From Imbricaverruca yamaguchii (lineage: Eukaryota > Arthropoda > Thecostraca > Neoverrucidae), in contig JAOTOL010001634.1 in assembly GCA_034440575.1 (NCBI GenBank), positions 2,247,501 through 2,311,500 on the forward strand: 64,000 nt of DNA, read 5' to 3'. Below the pieces are notes generated by a model. The model saw only the letters and a program-made list of their open reading frames with translations. It did no database searches and was not told the DNA's origin. The stretch's first letter is position 1. Each line of letters begins with the position of its first letter. A program made the translations under genes and the position numbers. This document shows, piece by piece, positions 43,247-55,659 of the stretch.

Positions 43247-43301
43247 CTGACGATGGCCCCTGGCCGAAACGTTGAGTAATATAGCGTAATCCATAACGCT
43301 A
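43247..43301 (+). ncRNA. Hammerhead-ribozyme-like core (weak)
   Basis: CTGACGA (43247-43253), a GGCC/GGCC stem and GAAA (43266-43269) resemble a hammerhead core, and CGTT pairs with AACG before CTA. One extra T next to the stem and one extra C before the cleavage triplet break the consensus, and stem I is poor. Penelope-like elements are known to carry hammerheads, and this lies ~270 bp past the endonuclease stop. Confidence 0.25.
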
Positions 43302-44998
43302 CTTTTGATGTAAACTCAGCGCCTCCTGGTATATTGAGGGTCGTAAATTTCGTCTCACGCTACATCCATTTCATACTATCTTAGTTTCCTTCTCCTGAAC
43401 CATGAATTCAATCCAGCCTAGAACGTTTCTATTAATCCCGTGCTGCTGATGAATGAATTGTGAAACTTCGTGTGGAAACTCGCATGGATATGTGGTTGAA
43501 AATACGATAAAAACCATGTTGAGAACAAATTTAACCTCTGAAAACAGCATTAATACCGGAAACTGGGATTTATTGACCGATTTCAAGGGTTGACTCACTG
43601 AATGCCGATTGCCTATATGTTTTGTGACGTCATGGCTGAGTTCTGACTGTGACTGTCGGGAATAGCCGGATGTGGCGATTGATTTAATAAGCACGAAACG
43701 CGGATGCTTCGGAGTATTTATGACATTATATTGAGAGTGACTATTGTCAGACGGTTGCCTGAGCAATTGTTCTGTCGGCTGGTATATTGGACTGATAGCT
43801 ATGCATAGGTATCAGTCCATTAGGCCATCTATGGTTGATTCCTGACTTAGAACCAGCCATACTAACAAGGGACTGCCAACTGGAGGTTAAGGTCTCGGGA
43901 TCTGCATATCAATATCGCTGGCAGAAAAATCAGGACAGAACGTCTTAACACGGCCACCCTGAAGTGAAACCACGCCAGGAACGAGGACGGAAATGGCATT
44001 TGGTACCAGAATGCCATAATATATCCATGTGAAATGCATTTCAACTCTGCCTCATCCTGTGCGATTATCCCGTGTGCATATATATATATATATATATATA
44101 TGACGGGCACCCTGGGAACGTACTGGACCTGCACACGTTCCACGAATAGATTCCTGCGCAGTGCGTATTTCTCGATCACTGGTAACACTAGTTCCCTTCA
44201 TATGAAGGAAACCCAAAAGGATCATCATGTTCCTTACCATGGCGGCTAAGAACATGCTATGACAGCCATCGTTTTACACAGCACCAGCTTCTCATTAATT
44301 CCCGTTTTCGATTTTTGGATCACTCGGGGACCTAAAGGATTACTGTCTATATTTTGCAAAAATATAAAAGTTTTATGTATTGTCATTTTCTGTGTAGCAG
44401 CAGTTGCAGATATTCGATGAATATGTTCACCATGTTGTTTCTCAATATCTTTGTAACTAATTGCTCATGCTATGTTCTATTATGATAGGCTGAAGTTTCC
44501 CGTTCCCAAGGAACGCCGTTCTCAGGAAAACGCCATTAGTGTTCCTATCTGGACCAAAGGACATGGAATAAATTTTCACCTGGGACACGGCTGTGACAAA
44601 ATATGGAGAGAAAAAAATATGGTCGAATATCCGCCTATGGGATGTAGAGAAGGTACCAAATGCACCCCTAATATTCATAAGCTTTCATATGATGAGCCAA
44701 TGTTCCTCCAAAGTTGCAATGTTAAAGTACGCTCCCGCTAGATCCTCCACTCGATCCAAATGGTCCTGAGGTAATGACCGCAACTTCAGATTTAAACACT
44801 CAGCCTAATAACCGACGCCCATCAATAAACACCTACATAACCCGCATGCCAGGATACAGCGCTTAACTTCGAAGATTTATAATTTTAAGCATTGTGTTAC
44901 ATAGGGAGAGTAAGCAGTCACAGCAAATAATTCACCAAAGGGTGAGACGCCCGTCTAGTTTGTCCAGTGGAGAGGCCTAGTGCCCGATACGTTCCCCC
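43302..44998. other. No recognisable gene
   Basis: Anonymous sequence with a short (TA)n run at about 44079-44102. No family signatures in the open frames. Confidence 0.4.
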
Positions 44999-45007
44999 GC
45001 CCTGGTA

Positions 45008-45107
<100 letters not shown>

Positions 45108-45109
45108 GG

Positions 45110-46319
45110 CATTCCTTTTTCCTCCACAGATTCGCCCCGTACGTCATAGTGGGGATGCGAGATAATTTCAGACAGGACGGCCCCGTCGGATATTCCACGG
45201 ACTTGCCCGAGGGGAGAGTGTTGCGGCAGTTGCCTGGTCCGCTGCCAGGCAGATGATGAACCCATGCGTAGTAGCATGTCCCACTTTTCCCAACCTCCCC
45301 CAGTTCTATGGTGAAATTTTCCCAGGTTATTCAGTTTTTTGCCAAAGTGCTACAGGGTTGATGTAGGTATAATAAGTGGCTATTTCACACCCTTACCGAA
45401 GGAGGGGACGGAATCCGCCTGCTTCTGTTTTTTTAAACATTATCCCATAAACGGGCGGCGATATTGTAATGCAATCTTGTGACTGTTAAAAACCGACAAG
45501 GGCACCCTATGGAACACACAATCGAAATCCGTTGGTAAATATAGGAATTGCGGGGTGGACAAAATCGACCGACCTGGCGGCGGCCGGGGAGCGTTCAAAG
45601 TCCCAAAGGCTTCGTCGGTGCTGTTGGGCAGCGTTGCGGTGAGCCAGTCGATCACAACCTACTTTGAACTTAATGGACCAGGGTCATGCAATTTGTAGTT
45701 CACTACATCCACAATCTCCCCTCCCGATTGCGTGCTTATAACTTGAGTGGTTTCCGAAATCTTAGAGGCAGGACACGAATCCCCCCTCCATCCGGTGAGT
45801 GTTCGGTGAGAGGCTCTCCTGCGCCGGTGCTAATTGACCATGTCCTCAATTATGTTTGCATCCTATATTTATGCCCCTTTATCTGTTTGTAGGAAAAACT
45901 TGCAGTTCACGTGATGCTCCAGGTAAAGATTGAAATACAACCATACGTTTAGAAGACCAGGTTGTCACTTAAGGGGTATACAATTTTCCGACTCAATTGA
46001 AAGCCCTACAGAGGAACAGAGAATGCAATGTTCGATACATTCCGATTTATCAGTGTGCAAGAGTTCCCCAGTCGCGTTTCTTCCCTTGCTCATATATCAA
46101 CGAATAGTCTACGAGGCCTCCCACATACAAGCGTGATGGCGAACGATTAATATATTAGCAATATTAATATGTGTAGTCAAGACACAGAGAAACACACCCA
46201 GTCCGGGAATCCTGGCTCCGGCCACATCAACATGCATTGCACAGACTGAGACATTGGAGAGGACTACATTCAGATATTCAATGTAAAATGTGAAGTTCTT
46301 CTGTGTACTTTTTAATCGA
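45110..46319. other. No recognisable gene; one dispersed repeat
   Basis: About 45408-45555 parallels 17230-17425 (GGAATCCGCC, TATCCCATAAACGGGCGG, GTTGGTAAATATAGGAA). The rest is anonymous. Confidence 0.45.
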
Positions 46320-46323
46320 TTAA

Positions 46324-47205
46324 CACGCGCCCTGGAGGGTCTCTGAAAATTACGCGCACTGGAGGGGGTGGGGCGGATTCCGCCCCCATAAGATATCGGC
46401 TCCTATTAAAGCTATAGCAACGGAATTCACAGGGTGGATGGGCACGATAGTTAACTCTATTGTGTAGAAATTTCATGATCATAGGTCAATATCCTTAAGG
46501 TCAAATGAAGTCAAAACAGCAAAATTTTCCGGTTTTCCGTGTCTTGCCTTGTCATTGCTATGGATCGCTGTGATTGTTTTTAAATGCTCCAAAATTGGTA
46601 TTAATGAAGTTTTGGACATTACTCATGATCCAATACAGATGCCAGATCAGCCATTTGACCTCAGGTCACCTATATAGGAGCACTTTATCAGGTCATTACC
46701 TGCTCCAGTTACTGGAACCCGGCTGCCCACCCGACCGCTCCTTTGGGGGGGGGGGGCCTCGGCACAATCGGCTTCGCAAAGAAAGGAGTGAAATACATAA
46801 ATAAAGTATGGAAACGCTTAGGCACACAATGACAAACAGTAGATTTCCGGATGTGTAGGGAGTAACATGCAAAGTGACATCAATCGAATGACGAGTCATT
46901 TGCATTTACGACAACATTCCAGTTGACCAAGTTTTGTTCCATTAGCCTGTCATGAACTTGACCTGACTTGACCCCGGCGATCTAACATGACTTTTTAAAT
47001 GTTTTGACTTTAACGACCCCTAACTAGACAAATATTCGGCCGATTGTCGTTTTACTTACTTTCAACAACGCGCCGGTAAGTTGTAAGTAGGTACACCAAC
47101 AATGGCGTACATCGGCCGGTAACATCTGGAGTTATCTACAAAAACCGGAAGGGGGGGGCGAATTTCGCCACCACCCCCCCCCCCACCCCACCTCCAGGGC
47201 GCGTG
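46324..47205 (+). mobile_element. TTAA-flanked element, family A, copy 1
   Basis: TTAA at 46320-46323 and 47206-47209 flank ends CACGCGCCCTGGAGG and the exact inverse CCTCCAGGGCGCGTG. Interior shares ATGGATCGCTGTGATTG, GACCTCAGGTCACCTATATA and CCTGTCATGAACTTGACC with the other family A copies. 882 bp, non-coding; piggyBac-type by its ends. Confidence 0.8.
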
Positions 47206-47349
47206 TTAAGGTCATATGTATGTGTTTTATCTTGATGGTGAAAATAGCAATACTGAATCATTATCAAACGCAGCTGGCAGTTAAATATAGCGAGCGCACT
47301 GTCTTTACGTCAGTTCATCTCATGCCAATATCACCTGGAAAGAGTTCAA

Positions 47350-48345
47350 TATTTCCTGAAGATCCAAGCCAGCAAGACCAAGCGGGTTTTAGCATTTGTA
47401 TCACTCCGTTCGCTCTGCACATTAAGGAAATGAGCCACTGGTGTTGTATGCACATCTTGCCCGTACACTCTCAACTTCATTTCCGGGCAGTTACGCCTAC
47501 GTCGACAGAAGTGCACTGCAACTGTCTTCGCTGTGGAAAACTTGAATCCATTTGTATGTCCCCACTTCTCCAAGCGGGAAATTGCAAATTGCAGCTGTTG
47601 CTCCATAAGGTGAGTTGACGAGCTGTGTGACCAGATAGAAATCGTCAGCAAAAAGAGACCGTTCGATTGATTAGAGGAGTGAGCCGCCGATGTCGTTCAT
47701 GATAAGCGAGAAGAGAGAAGTGCTCAGAACGCTGCCCTGGGGAACTCCTTCTACTTGGTGCATCCAGTCTGGAAGCTGGTTACCTACACACACAGAGAAC
47801 TGTCTGTCCATCATAAAATTCTTTAAAATCATGTTCAAAGCCCTACGGTGTCCGTGCTGATGGACCTTCAGCAGGATTCCATGTCTCTAGGCGGAGTAAA
47901 ATGCGCTCTTAATGTCGAAAGACACTGCTCCCAAATGCTTGTTCTTCGCAAAAGCGACACGAATCTCCGTACCAGCTTTAAAATGTGGCCTACCGTACAG
48001 TGATTTTCCAGAAAACCGCACTGGTCGTTGGTTAGATTGTTCTAGGCTTGCAGAAACCAAGTCATTCTAAGGCTAACCACTCTCCTCCATTAGCTTACAC
48101 AGTGATGCAGGGAGTGAAATCGGACGGCAATGAGTAGGGTCATCGTCGTTTTTCTTGGGCTTTACTATCGGTATTATTATTGCTTTTCGCCAGGCGGATG
48201 GGAAACATACCCTAGTTCAGTCTGCTTAAAATAGTGAGAAAATGACTTGCGCACGTCGGTAGATGCTATAGCATTCCATTGTGTACTGCGTCCGGTCCAT
48301 CAGGCACACTTTTCAAATCGCTGAGTAAAATCCGAGGCGAGCTCA
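47350..48345 (-). pseudogene. I-like LINE reverse transcriptase remnant
   Basis: Minus-strand frames give AVSFDIKSAFYSA, MDRQFSVCVGNQLPDW, EGVPQGSVLSTSLFSLIMND and the catalytic box SLFADDFYLVT, then EKWGHTNGFKFSTAKTVAVH FCRRR, closely similar in order to the 11.2-kb LINE. Frameshifts and stops are frequent. Unlike the 11-kb copy, the FADD box is preserved. RNase H and the 3' tail are absent. Confidence 0.8.
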
Positions 48346-48944
48346 GCCTCAGGTCTGCTCAGCTCAGGTCAGCTCAGGTCCATGACCTTCCTCTAGGGCT
48401 TGGTCCGTCGGTAGGGGATGCCTGACAAGGTGGAGCTCGCTTCCTGCCTCTGATTGGGGATGGGAATGCCGGAGCATCGCCCTCACGCGGTGGGATGGGT
48501 GATGGAATATGAGGTGCCTCGACAGGAGCTGAGGAACCTCCAGGTACCGATGTTGACTGAATTGTCAGCTGGAAGGTATGGGCTCTCGGATGTACGCTTG
48601 GAAACGCGTTTCGGCTCGCCCGTCCAACCGATGCCAGGTACAGAGCTGCTTGGCAAGCACTGGTCTTTGGGTTTCGTGTCACTTATGGAGGCGTGACAGT
48701 GATGTGTGGCGATGATGAATCGCGAAACGTTGGGGTTGAGGGGGAGGAGCAGGGGTTGATCGCGGTTATGTGGGAGTGGGATGGGTTATTTTGGATGTGA
48801 AAATATTGAGTGTGGTCTTTTGAATATTGGGTGTGGTTCAATAAATATTGGGTGTGGTTCAATGAATATTGGGTGTAGTTGTTGGGGTGTTCAGGGGTTT
48901 GGCGTGTTTTTCTTGGCACATGGTACCAGGGTCCACTCGCCCCC
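48346..48944 (-). other. Region between LINE ORF1 and RT
   Basis: No endonuclease motifs (GDFN, SDH) are seen on the minus strand, so the endonuclease seems deleted. A tandem TGAATATTGGGTGTGGTTCA repeat (about four units, 48800-48885) lies here and inflates open frames. Confidence 0.5.
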
Positions 48945-49990
48945 TTACTTTTCTGCCTCTGTCCCAGATAACTTAGAAGACCGTGGCAGTTCTCGGGTTG
49001 ACGTTTCTTCGGCCTGCTCCGGCCTAGATGACCGGACTGTGTGTGGCAGCTCAGGTGTATCCGATTCTGTGGAAGGAGGTGTGCATGTAATACCAAAAGA
49101 ACGTAACAAAGTGTTAAGTTTGGCAATCAGCTGTGTGGCGCTGGTAGCTGCTGTAGTACAAAGTTCGTCAAGCAACCGCGAGTCATCTCGGCGAAGGCAC
49201 GCTCGGTGGTCTTCGTCGTATGCCTCACGGGCTTGCCGAAAGGACAGATTCCTCGTGCTTTTCAGCGACAATATCTCTTTTTCCTTGATGTACGTTGGGG
49301 ATGATCGGTCAGAGGTGGTGTGTGGCAGTTGTTCCCTACCACAGTTCGCACACCACCCCGTCCGCGATTCACATTTTTCACAAGTGTGATCTGCTGATTC
49401 ACATTTTCCACACGCAGGGCGGCCGCAGCAATACCGAGTTGTATGTATACCGCTGGCATCGGAAACATCTCATTGGATTCTGAACGAAGACTCGCACTTT
49501 CACTCTTATGTAGCTTACTTGCACTGCTACTGGCAGGTCAGTGGAGCTGAAAGTGAGGATGATGTTGTTAGTCGGTTGGAGTTCCCTTTCCCTTTGCACC
49601 TCCATTATTTGCGGCTTCTATCACACTAAATTATGTTTATCCGTCAACTATCTCAGCCTCAGAGATCACTAGATCACAACAGTGTATCACTCCTTTGCAA
49701 AGGTTCTTTGTATTATGTGGTTCAACTTTTACTGGAATGAAGATGTCTCTAGTGCCTTCTGGGGTCCGTATGCTATAAATAAACTTGTCCATGCTTAAGT
49801 ACCTCCTTCCGTCTTCTTGATTTAGAAACCCCACCTTTATCCCTCCGTCCCGTAGTTTGTCACAGCGCGTGACGATCCCGAGGCGGTCACATCCTCTCTT
49901 ATGCTGGAAGGGCCAGAGAGATGACAAGGTCTTTACTGGGGCAATGGATTTAAATATTAAAATGCGTGGTATAGATATCCTTGACGTCGA
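48945..49990 (-). pseudogene. I-like LINE ORF1 (gag-like nucleic-acid-binding protein) remnant
   Basis: Minus-strand pieces give FIPVKVEPHNTKNLCKGVI...SEAEI, then RCFRCQR, CGKC...DHTCEKC, WCANCG, followed by EKEILSLKSTRNLSFRQARE. This is the typical ORF1 order: an RRM-like region, Cys/His knuckles and a downstream EKE...K...SFxxAR segment. ORF1 proteins bind element RNA. At least two breaks (a stop after EIVDG and a frameshift between RCFRCQR and the next knuckle) inactivate it. It lies upstream of the RT remnant at 47350-48345 on the same strand, so both are one degenerate element. Confidence 0.75.
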
Positions 49991-50149
49991 CGTGGTACAC
50001 GTATGATGTGTGAGTCCCTGCTAGGTGGATTTCGCGGAGAACATGTAGGGCGATATGCCTCTGTCGGTGACGGGTTGGTAATGCGACTTCCACTGAATAA
50101 GTCGGTGTTCTGGTCACCTTGGGGTCCAGGATGAGTTTTTGTTTTCAAC

Positions 50150-50640
50150 GAATCAATGTAGTATGTTTGGTTTCAGCACCACGGGCGCCCCGCCATGCTG
50201 GACTTTACTCGGAGGACGCCTGTGTCCCGCGGACGGGAAGATGCCAGGCGTCCGAGGAGCTATATAGGGCAGGCGACGCCATCCCCGGCCGGGAGAGAGG
50301 CTCACCCCCGACCGGGATTTAGTGCCGCCCACCCCTTGAGCCCTGCCGGCCAGGCCAGCAGGCATCGGGACGAATTCCAGGCCCCCGACCCGAGGCGACA
50401 AGTCACTTGGTCCGTATGGGGCCATACGAACCCGCCCGCCCCTCCGGGATATCGTGACCAAAGAGGCGTGTTGATCCCCCGTCACAACTAGCACTGTGTG
50501 GTGAGGGATCTCAACCTCCGGGACTCCGTCAACCCCGTGGGACGGGCCGAGGGGCGCGGCTACCCCGATAAAACTGAGTGGATGGGTAGACCCGGAGCCT
50601 ACAACAGGACCAGCAGAATATGACGGAGCTTCCAAATGGC
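50150..50640 (-). other. GC-rich upstream region of the minus-strand LINE
   Basis: Markedly GC-rich against AT-rich flanks and containing CCCTATATAGC near 50265 (minus). I infer a LINE 5' untranslated region or promoter; both strands have long open frames simply because of GC content. Confidence 0.35.
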
Positions 50641-50939
50641 CTCACCCTCCATGACAGAACGCAAACTTCGGTTAAGTAAGTGACAAGAGGAATCAGCTGT
50701 TGAGTGTAACACAATTGTTGAGTTGTAATGGATGCGTTGCTACAACAGTCGAATTATCTCCCCTTCAGGTGCTAGCATGTCGGGAGACGCCAATGTACGA
50801 AAGGGGAGACTGGCGCTCTAACAGGAGCGGAACTACGTAACACCTCCACCACGACTGCTGTCGTTCAGAGTATTTACTGACTAGTTGGGCGAACTGATAG
50901 TTATGTACGCCAAGTACCCTACTGTGCTCCTGCCTGCGT

Positions 50940-51262
50940 GCTGGCGAGGTGTGTCGGTTGGGTGTCGGCGGGGTGTGATGTCGGCGGTGTGCCAGTATGA
51001 TGCAGTTGGGGTGTCGGTGAGGTGTCGGCGGGGTGTCGGTGTGATATCGCAGTGTGCCGGCGGGATGTCGGCGAGGTGTCTGTGGTGTGTCAGTGGTGTG
51101 TCGGCGGTGTGTCCATGTGATACCAGCGAGGTGTCGGCGGGGTGTCGGCGATGTGTCGGCGATGTTCAGGTGCGATGTTGGTGGGGTGTCAGTGAGGTGT
51201 TGGTGGGGTATCGGTGAGGTGTCGGCGGTGTGTCGGTGGAATGTTGACGGCCGGCGAGGTAA
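50940..51262 (+). repeat. GGTGTCGGCG minisatellite
   Basis: About 30 degenerate ~10-bp units (GGGGTGTCGGCG, GAGGTGTCGGCG and others). Cys/Arg/Val-rich frames are artefacts. Confidence 0.9.
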
Positions 51263-51429
51263 GGGCGGAGAGTGGGGCGGTAGCCTGCCACCTTTTCGAC
51301 ACCAGACTCAAAATACCTCTGTTGTGACAGCGCCGCGAGTTACGGCGCTCAAACCGGGCCACCTCTCCACCAGCTTCTGGATGATCACTGTGACCGATCG
51401 CCGGCTACTCTGGCTCGATCTGGCGCGCG

Positions 51430-51768
51430 TCATGCACGTCACACACGTCACGCACTTCACACGTCACGCACGTTACGCCCGTCACGCCCGTCACATGTCA
51501 CGCACGTCACCCACGTCACGCACGCCACACACGCCACACACGCCACACACGTCACACACGTCACACACGGCACACACGTCACACACGTTACGCACGTCGC
51601 ACACGTCACATACGTTACGCACGTTACGCACGTCACACACGTCACACACGTCACATACGTCACGCACGTCACACACGTCACGCACGCCACACACGTCACG
51701 CACGTCACACACGTCACGCACGTCACGCACGTCACATACGTCACGCACGTCACACACGTCACGCACCG
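51430..51768 (+). repeat. CACGTCACA(C) minisatellite
   Basis: About 37 units of a 9-bp motif CACGTCACA/G. The His-Thr-Ser frame and the minus Cys-Val-Thr frame are artefacts. Confidence 0.95.
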
Positions 51769-51779
51769 CTCTGACAGCG

Positions 51780-53055
51780 GAGCTGCCTGAGCAGTGTGGC
51801 TCCATGACGAGCCAGCACACACGCAGCACGGCTGGCCTTGTGGTGGAAACGCCAGCTGAGTGTATGGATGGACTTCATATCCCATCGATAGAGTTAATAA
51901 TCTGTAACTTTTTAAGTACACTTTATTTCGATCACCGGTAACAGTAGACAGTATAGGCCATAGCGTTGCAATGTTTTGGATATTGAAATTCATGGCACAG
52001 TGCACCGATGTGGTGATGATCAAAGAGGTTTGAATAGACAATTCGTACGACCTTGGTGGAGGTGACGAACACTTTTTTTTAGCGGTGAATATAATTCGCT
52101 AACGAGGTCAGGGTGAGAAATTCGCGGTATCAAATCCTTATCTGAAAACTAATATTTCGATGGTCACTTGGGGGCTAGCAGCAAATAGATACTCCCGCCC
52201 GGAGCTGTAAACGACTTCAAAGTTTCTTCTGATCGGAAGACCGAGTGGTGTGAAGTGTGATGGCCGCGAAATTTTCCAGTAAATAACGAATCAGGTGCTT
52301 TTATTTATGATTTCCAGCCAATGTTGACCGTTTTCCCATTTGTCGAAATATGCGTTTGGTGCAGTACGAGTCGTGGAGTATTACAAAATTGACATTTCAG
52401 CGGTACGCCGCATTATAACGAAAGGTTATTTCGGACACATATTTCACTCGTCCTGCTCCTCCAAATATAGGTTCTTCTCTCTCCCAAATTAAATTATGTA
52501 TTGGAACTATTACGGCCAATGGAAAAAAAAAATCCTACAATAAAAATAGCTCTTGGTATGCCTGCTGTCGTCAATTGCCTCCCGTCAGTTAACAAACACA
52601 AATTACTCTTCGGGATTCACATTTTCCTACTTTCGAACAATCAGGATACGATGTGGAGCTACAATCTGTACTTTTTTAGTCGTGTAATCAGGAGCGGCAG
52701 AGCGCACCACAGCAAGAGGTGCCGTACTTTCGAGAGTTAGGCAACGTGCTTGTGCCTTCTGAAAAGCACCTCGCCTATGCAATGATGAATGCACAGCATG
52801 GCAGATCACTTTTCAAATACAAATAGCATTTTAGCTGGTCAAAGTATTGAATGATTTGGCTCAGTGGAAGCACACTTACAACCATTTGTACCAAAGCCGA
52901 TGAATTTTTAGGGGTCCACATCGACCATGGCATATTTTTCGGACAATTTTGTCCAAATGGCAACTTCCTACTGCATCAAGATACGACACGAAATAGCTAT
53001 ACCTTCTGAATCCTGTCGAAAGAAGTCATCTCAGGTGCTAAGTAAAAGAATTTCG
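51780..53055. other. No recognisable gene
   Basis: Anonymous DNA without family signatures. Confidence 0.4.
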
Positions 53056-53965
53056 CAGCGCCAGGCCACAACAATCGGCGCTGATACGCTTCTCGTATAT
53101 TGATAAAAGGGAAGTACTATTGGCAACACTAGCGACTTGTTTGATGTATATTGTTACGTTATGCAGTTTCAAAGTCATGTTGGGTCACCGAGGTCAGGTC
53201 AGGTCAAGTTCGTGACAGGTTAATTGACCTTGGTCAACTGGAATGTTGTCATAAATATAAATGACTGTCATGCAATTGATGTAACTTTACATGCTACTCC
53301 CTACAGATCCTGAAAACTACTGTTTGCCATTGTATACCTTATCGTTTCCATGCTGTATTCATGTATTTCACTCCTTTCTTTGCGAAATAGATTGCGCCGA
53401 GCCGCCCAACAGAGCAGTCGGATGGGTTTCCAGTAACTGGAGCAGGTAATGACCTGATAAAGTGGCGCTGCTATATAAGTGACCTGAGGTCAAATACCGG
53501 GTCCAGCATCTGTATTGCATCATTAGTAATGCCCAAACCATCATTGATGCCAATTTTGGACCATTTAAACATAATCACGGTAATCCATAACAATAACGAG
53601 CCAAGCCACCCAAAACCAGGAAATTTGGATAGTTTGACCTCATTTGACCTTGAGAATATTAAGGTCATAAAATGTGCACACAATAGAGTTTACTATCGTA
53701 CCCATCCACCCAGATAATTTTGTTGTTCCAGCTTCATTAGGAGCCGAGATCTGCCACGCAAAACCAGGAAATTTTGATGGTTTGACCTCATTTGACCTTG
53801 CAAATATGGACCTAAGATAATGAGATTTGTACACAATAGAGTTCACTATCGTACCCATCCACCCTGCTAACTTCGTTGTTCCAGCTTCATTAGGAGCCGA
53901 GATCTTAGGGGCGGAATCCGCTCCCGACAGAGCGCATAATTTTCGGAGGCCCTTCAGAGCGCGTG
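53056..53965 (-). mobile_element. TTAA-flanked element, family A, copy 2
   Basis: Inverted copy ending at TTAA 53966-53969 (end CACGCGCTCTGAAGG read inward). The opposite end is truncated near 53056 within the GGCGCTGATGCGCTTCTC region. An internal ~150-bp tandem duplication lies at 53605-53752 and 53753-53909. Confidence 0.75.
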
Positions 53966-53969
53966 TTAA

Positions 53970-54780
53970 CCCGCGCCGTCTTTCCGGTCAGATCCTCGCA
54001 CCCTGTCTCGGGGGGGCGGTTAGTAACCCCATCTAAAATCCAAACTAAGCATTGCACGAAAACGAGAGATGTCATCGGAAAGCGCTCGAAGAGTAGGGTC
54101 TGGGTCAACCCCAAAACAACTCCCCCGAAGTGATGTCACCAGGGGGGGGGGGCTAGATTTTCACGACTTTTCACGACTTGCATTATGTTTTTGGCTCTGG
54201 GGAGTTCATTTTGTGGTATATATGAAGAAACAAAACGTATTCGGAATGAGAAAAGGACAACGAAATCGACCAGTGCCAGACTCTTTGGGCCCCCCAAATC
54301 TTTTTTTTTTGAAATTTTGAGTTTACAAGTTTTCTTTAATTTTCCTTTTCCAATGGTTAGAGAAGACTGAGAAACGTTGTCGGAAGTCAACTTTCCCTAA
54401 CAAAAAAATGCTTACTTTAGCCAGAATCTTCTATTTGAATTCCAATTTCGCAAATACGCAAAATTCATGTGGAGTCAAAAACGAAAAAAATCCACTCATA
54501 CGTTTTGTTGCACCCCTAAAGATAAGCAAACGTTGAAAGTTTCATTCAAATATGTGTATCTGTTAAAGCGTGACGACTGGTTGAACTTTTTTGGAGGTGA
54601 CGTCACTTGACCTTGACAAACTCGTTGACCCTAGATGACCTGACTTCAAAATTTTGAAACAACATGCGAAATTGATGTGGAAAAGGTATGCCAAATTTGG
54701 GCGTGCTGCCCCGCGCCGTTCGTCCACTATCCGCGAAAAACTGAGGGGGGCGGTTGAAGACACCCTCGAGACGAGACGGG
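53970..54780 (+). mobile_element. TTAA-flanked element, family B, copy 1
   Basis: TTAA 53966-53969 (shared with family A copy 2) and 54781-54784 flank ends CCCGCGCCGTCTTTCCGG and ...GAGACGAGACGGG. 811 bp, non-coding, very similar throughout to 58811-59642. Confidence 0.78.
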
Positions 54781-54784
54781 TTAA

Positions 54785-55574
54785 AGGAATATTGCATTTC
54801 TCCGTATCTCCATATGTAGTCTCTGCCGTTGTCTCCGGCGGACTTCTGTATATTGGGTTATCCTGGTATGAAACAGGGTAAGCTTATAAGTAGTAAACTA
54901 AAACCTACGTCGATGTAGTAAGTAGCAAAAATGTATATAACGAGCAAGCTATAGGTTGTCAAGAGTGTATCCGTGATATTAAAGTCTGGGCTTGCCAAAC
55001 AAGTAAAAATTGCAACAGTTGATAATTTGCAAAGGTGAGCTCACTGAACCATTTTTTCACAAGCCAGTAAAAAAATATGCCTGAAAATAAGAATGTGCTA
55101 TCGATGTTGATGTTTGTCTCGCTTACTTTAATTATTCAAACTGCAGCTATATTTTTGCCTGCAGTTGAGTTTTTGTTTATAATTACATTTGTTATCTTAT
55201 TTACTTAATTTATTTCTAATCATATATATATCATTGCAATAGTTTGATGCAATGCCAAACAAATACATCATTAGCATGTTTTCTGGAAGTCTTGATGATT
55301 ATTTTTTTCCTTAACTCGTGGCAAACGCGACGCACTTATCCAACCCAACGATTTTGCTAGTGGAGTAAATTTACTTCGACTTACTTAAAATGAAGTATGT
55401 CATCCTATTCACAGATGGGAAAATTAGAGGAGTGGAGGAGGTGAGATGGGCGAAGACCACTGTATTTTCTTGGTGGGGGAGTGGGTCTTTATGTCCTTGA
55501 AAATTGTTGGACGGGAGGAGATTAGTCTTCATATACCAAGTCCCCGATAATATATGTACGCATGTATATGTATA

Positions 55575-55659
<85 letters not shown>

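Noticed and set aside
50153..50635. 160-residue minus-strand Gly/Pro-rich frame
   Set aside because: Both strands stay open because of high GC; better explained as the LINE upstream region.
50940..51768. Regular repeats as a CRISPR-like array or a repeat protein
   Set aside because: Units are 9-10 bp, degenerate and without spacers, in a eukaryotic context; frames open only through repeat periodicity.
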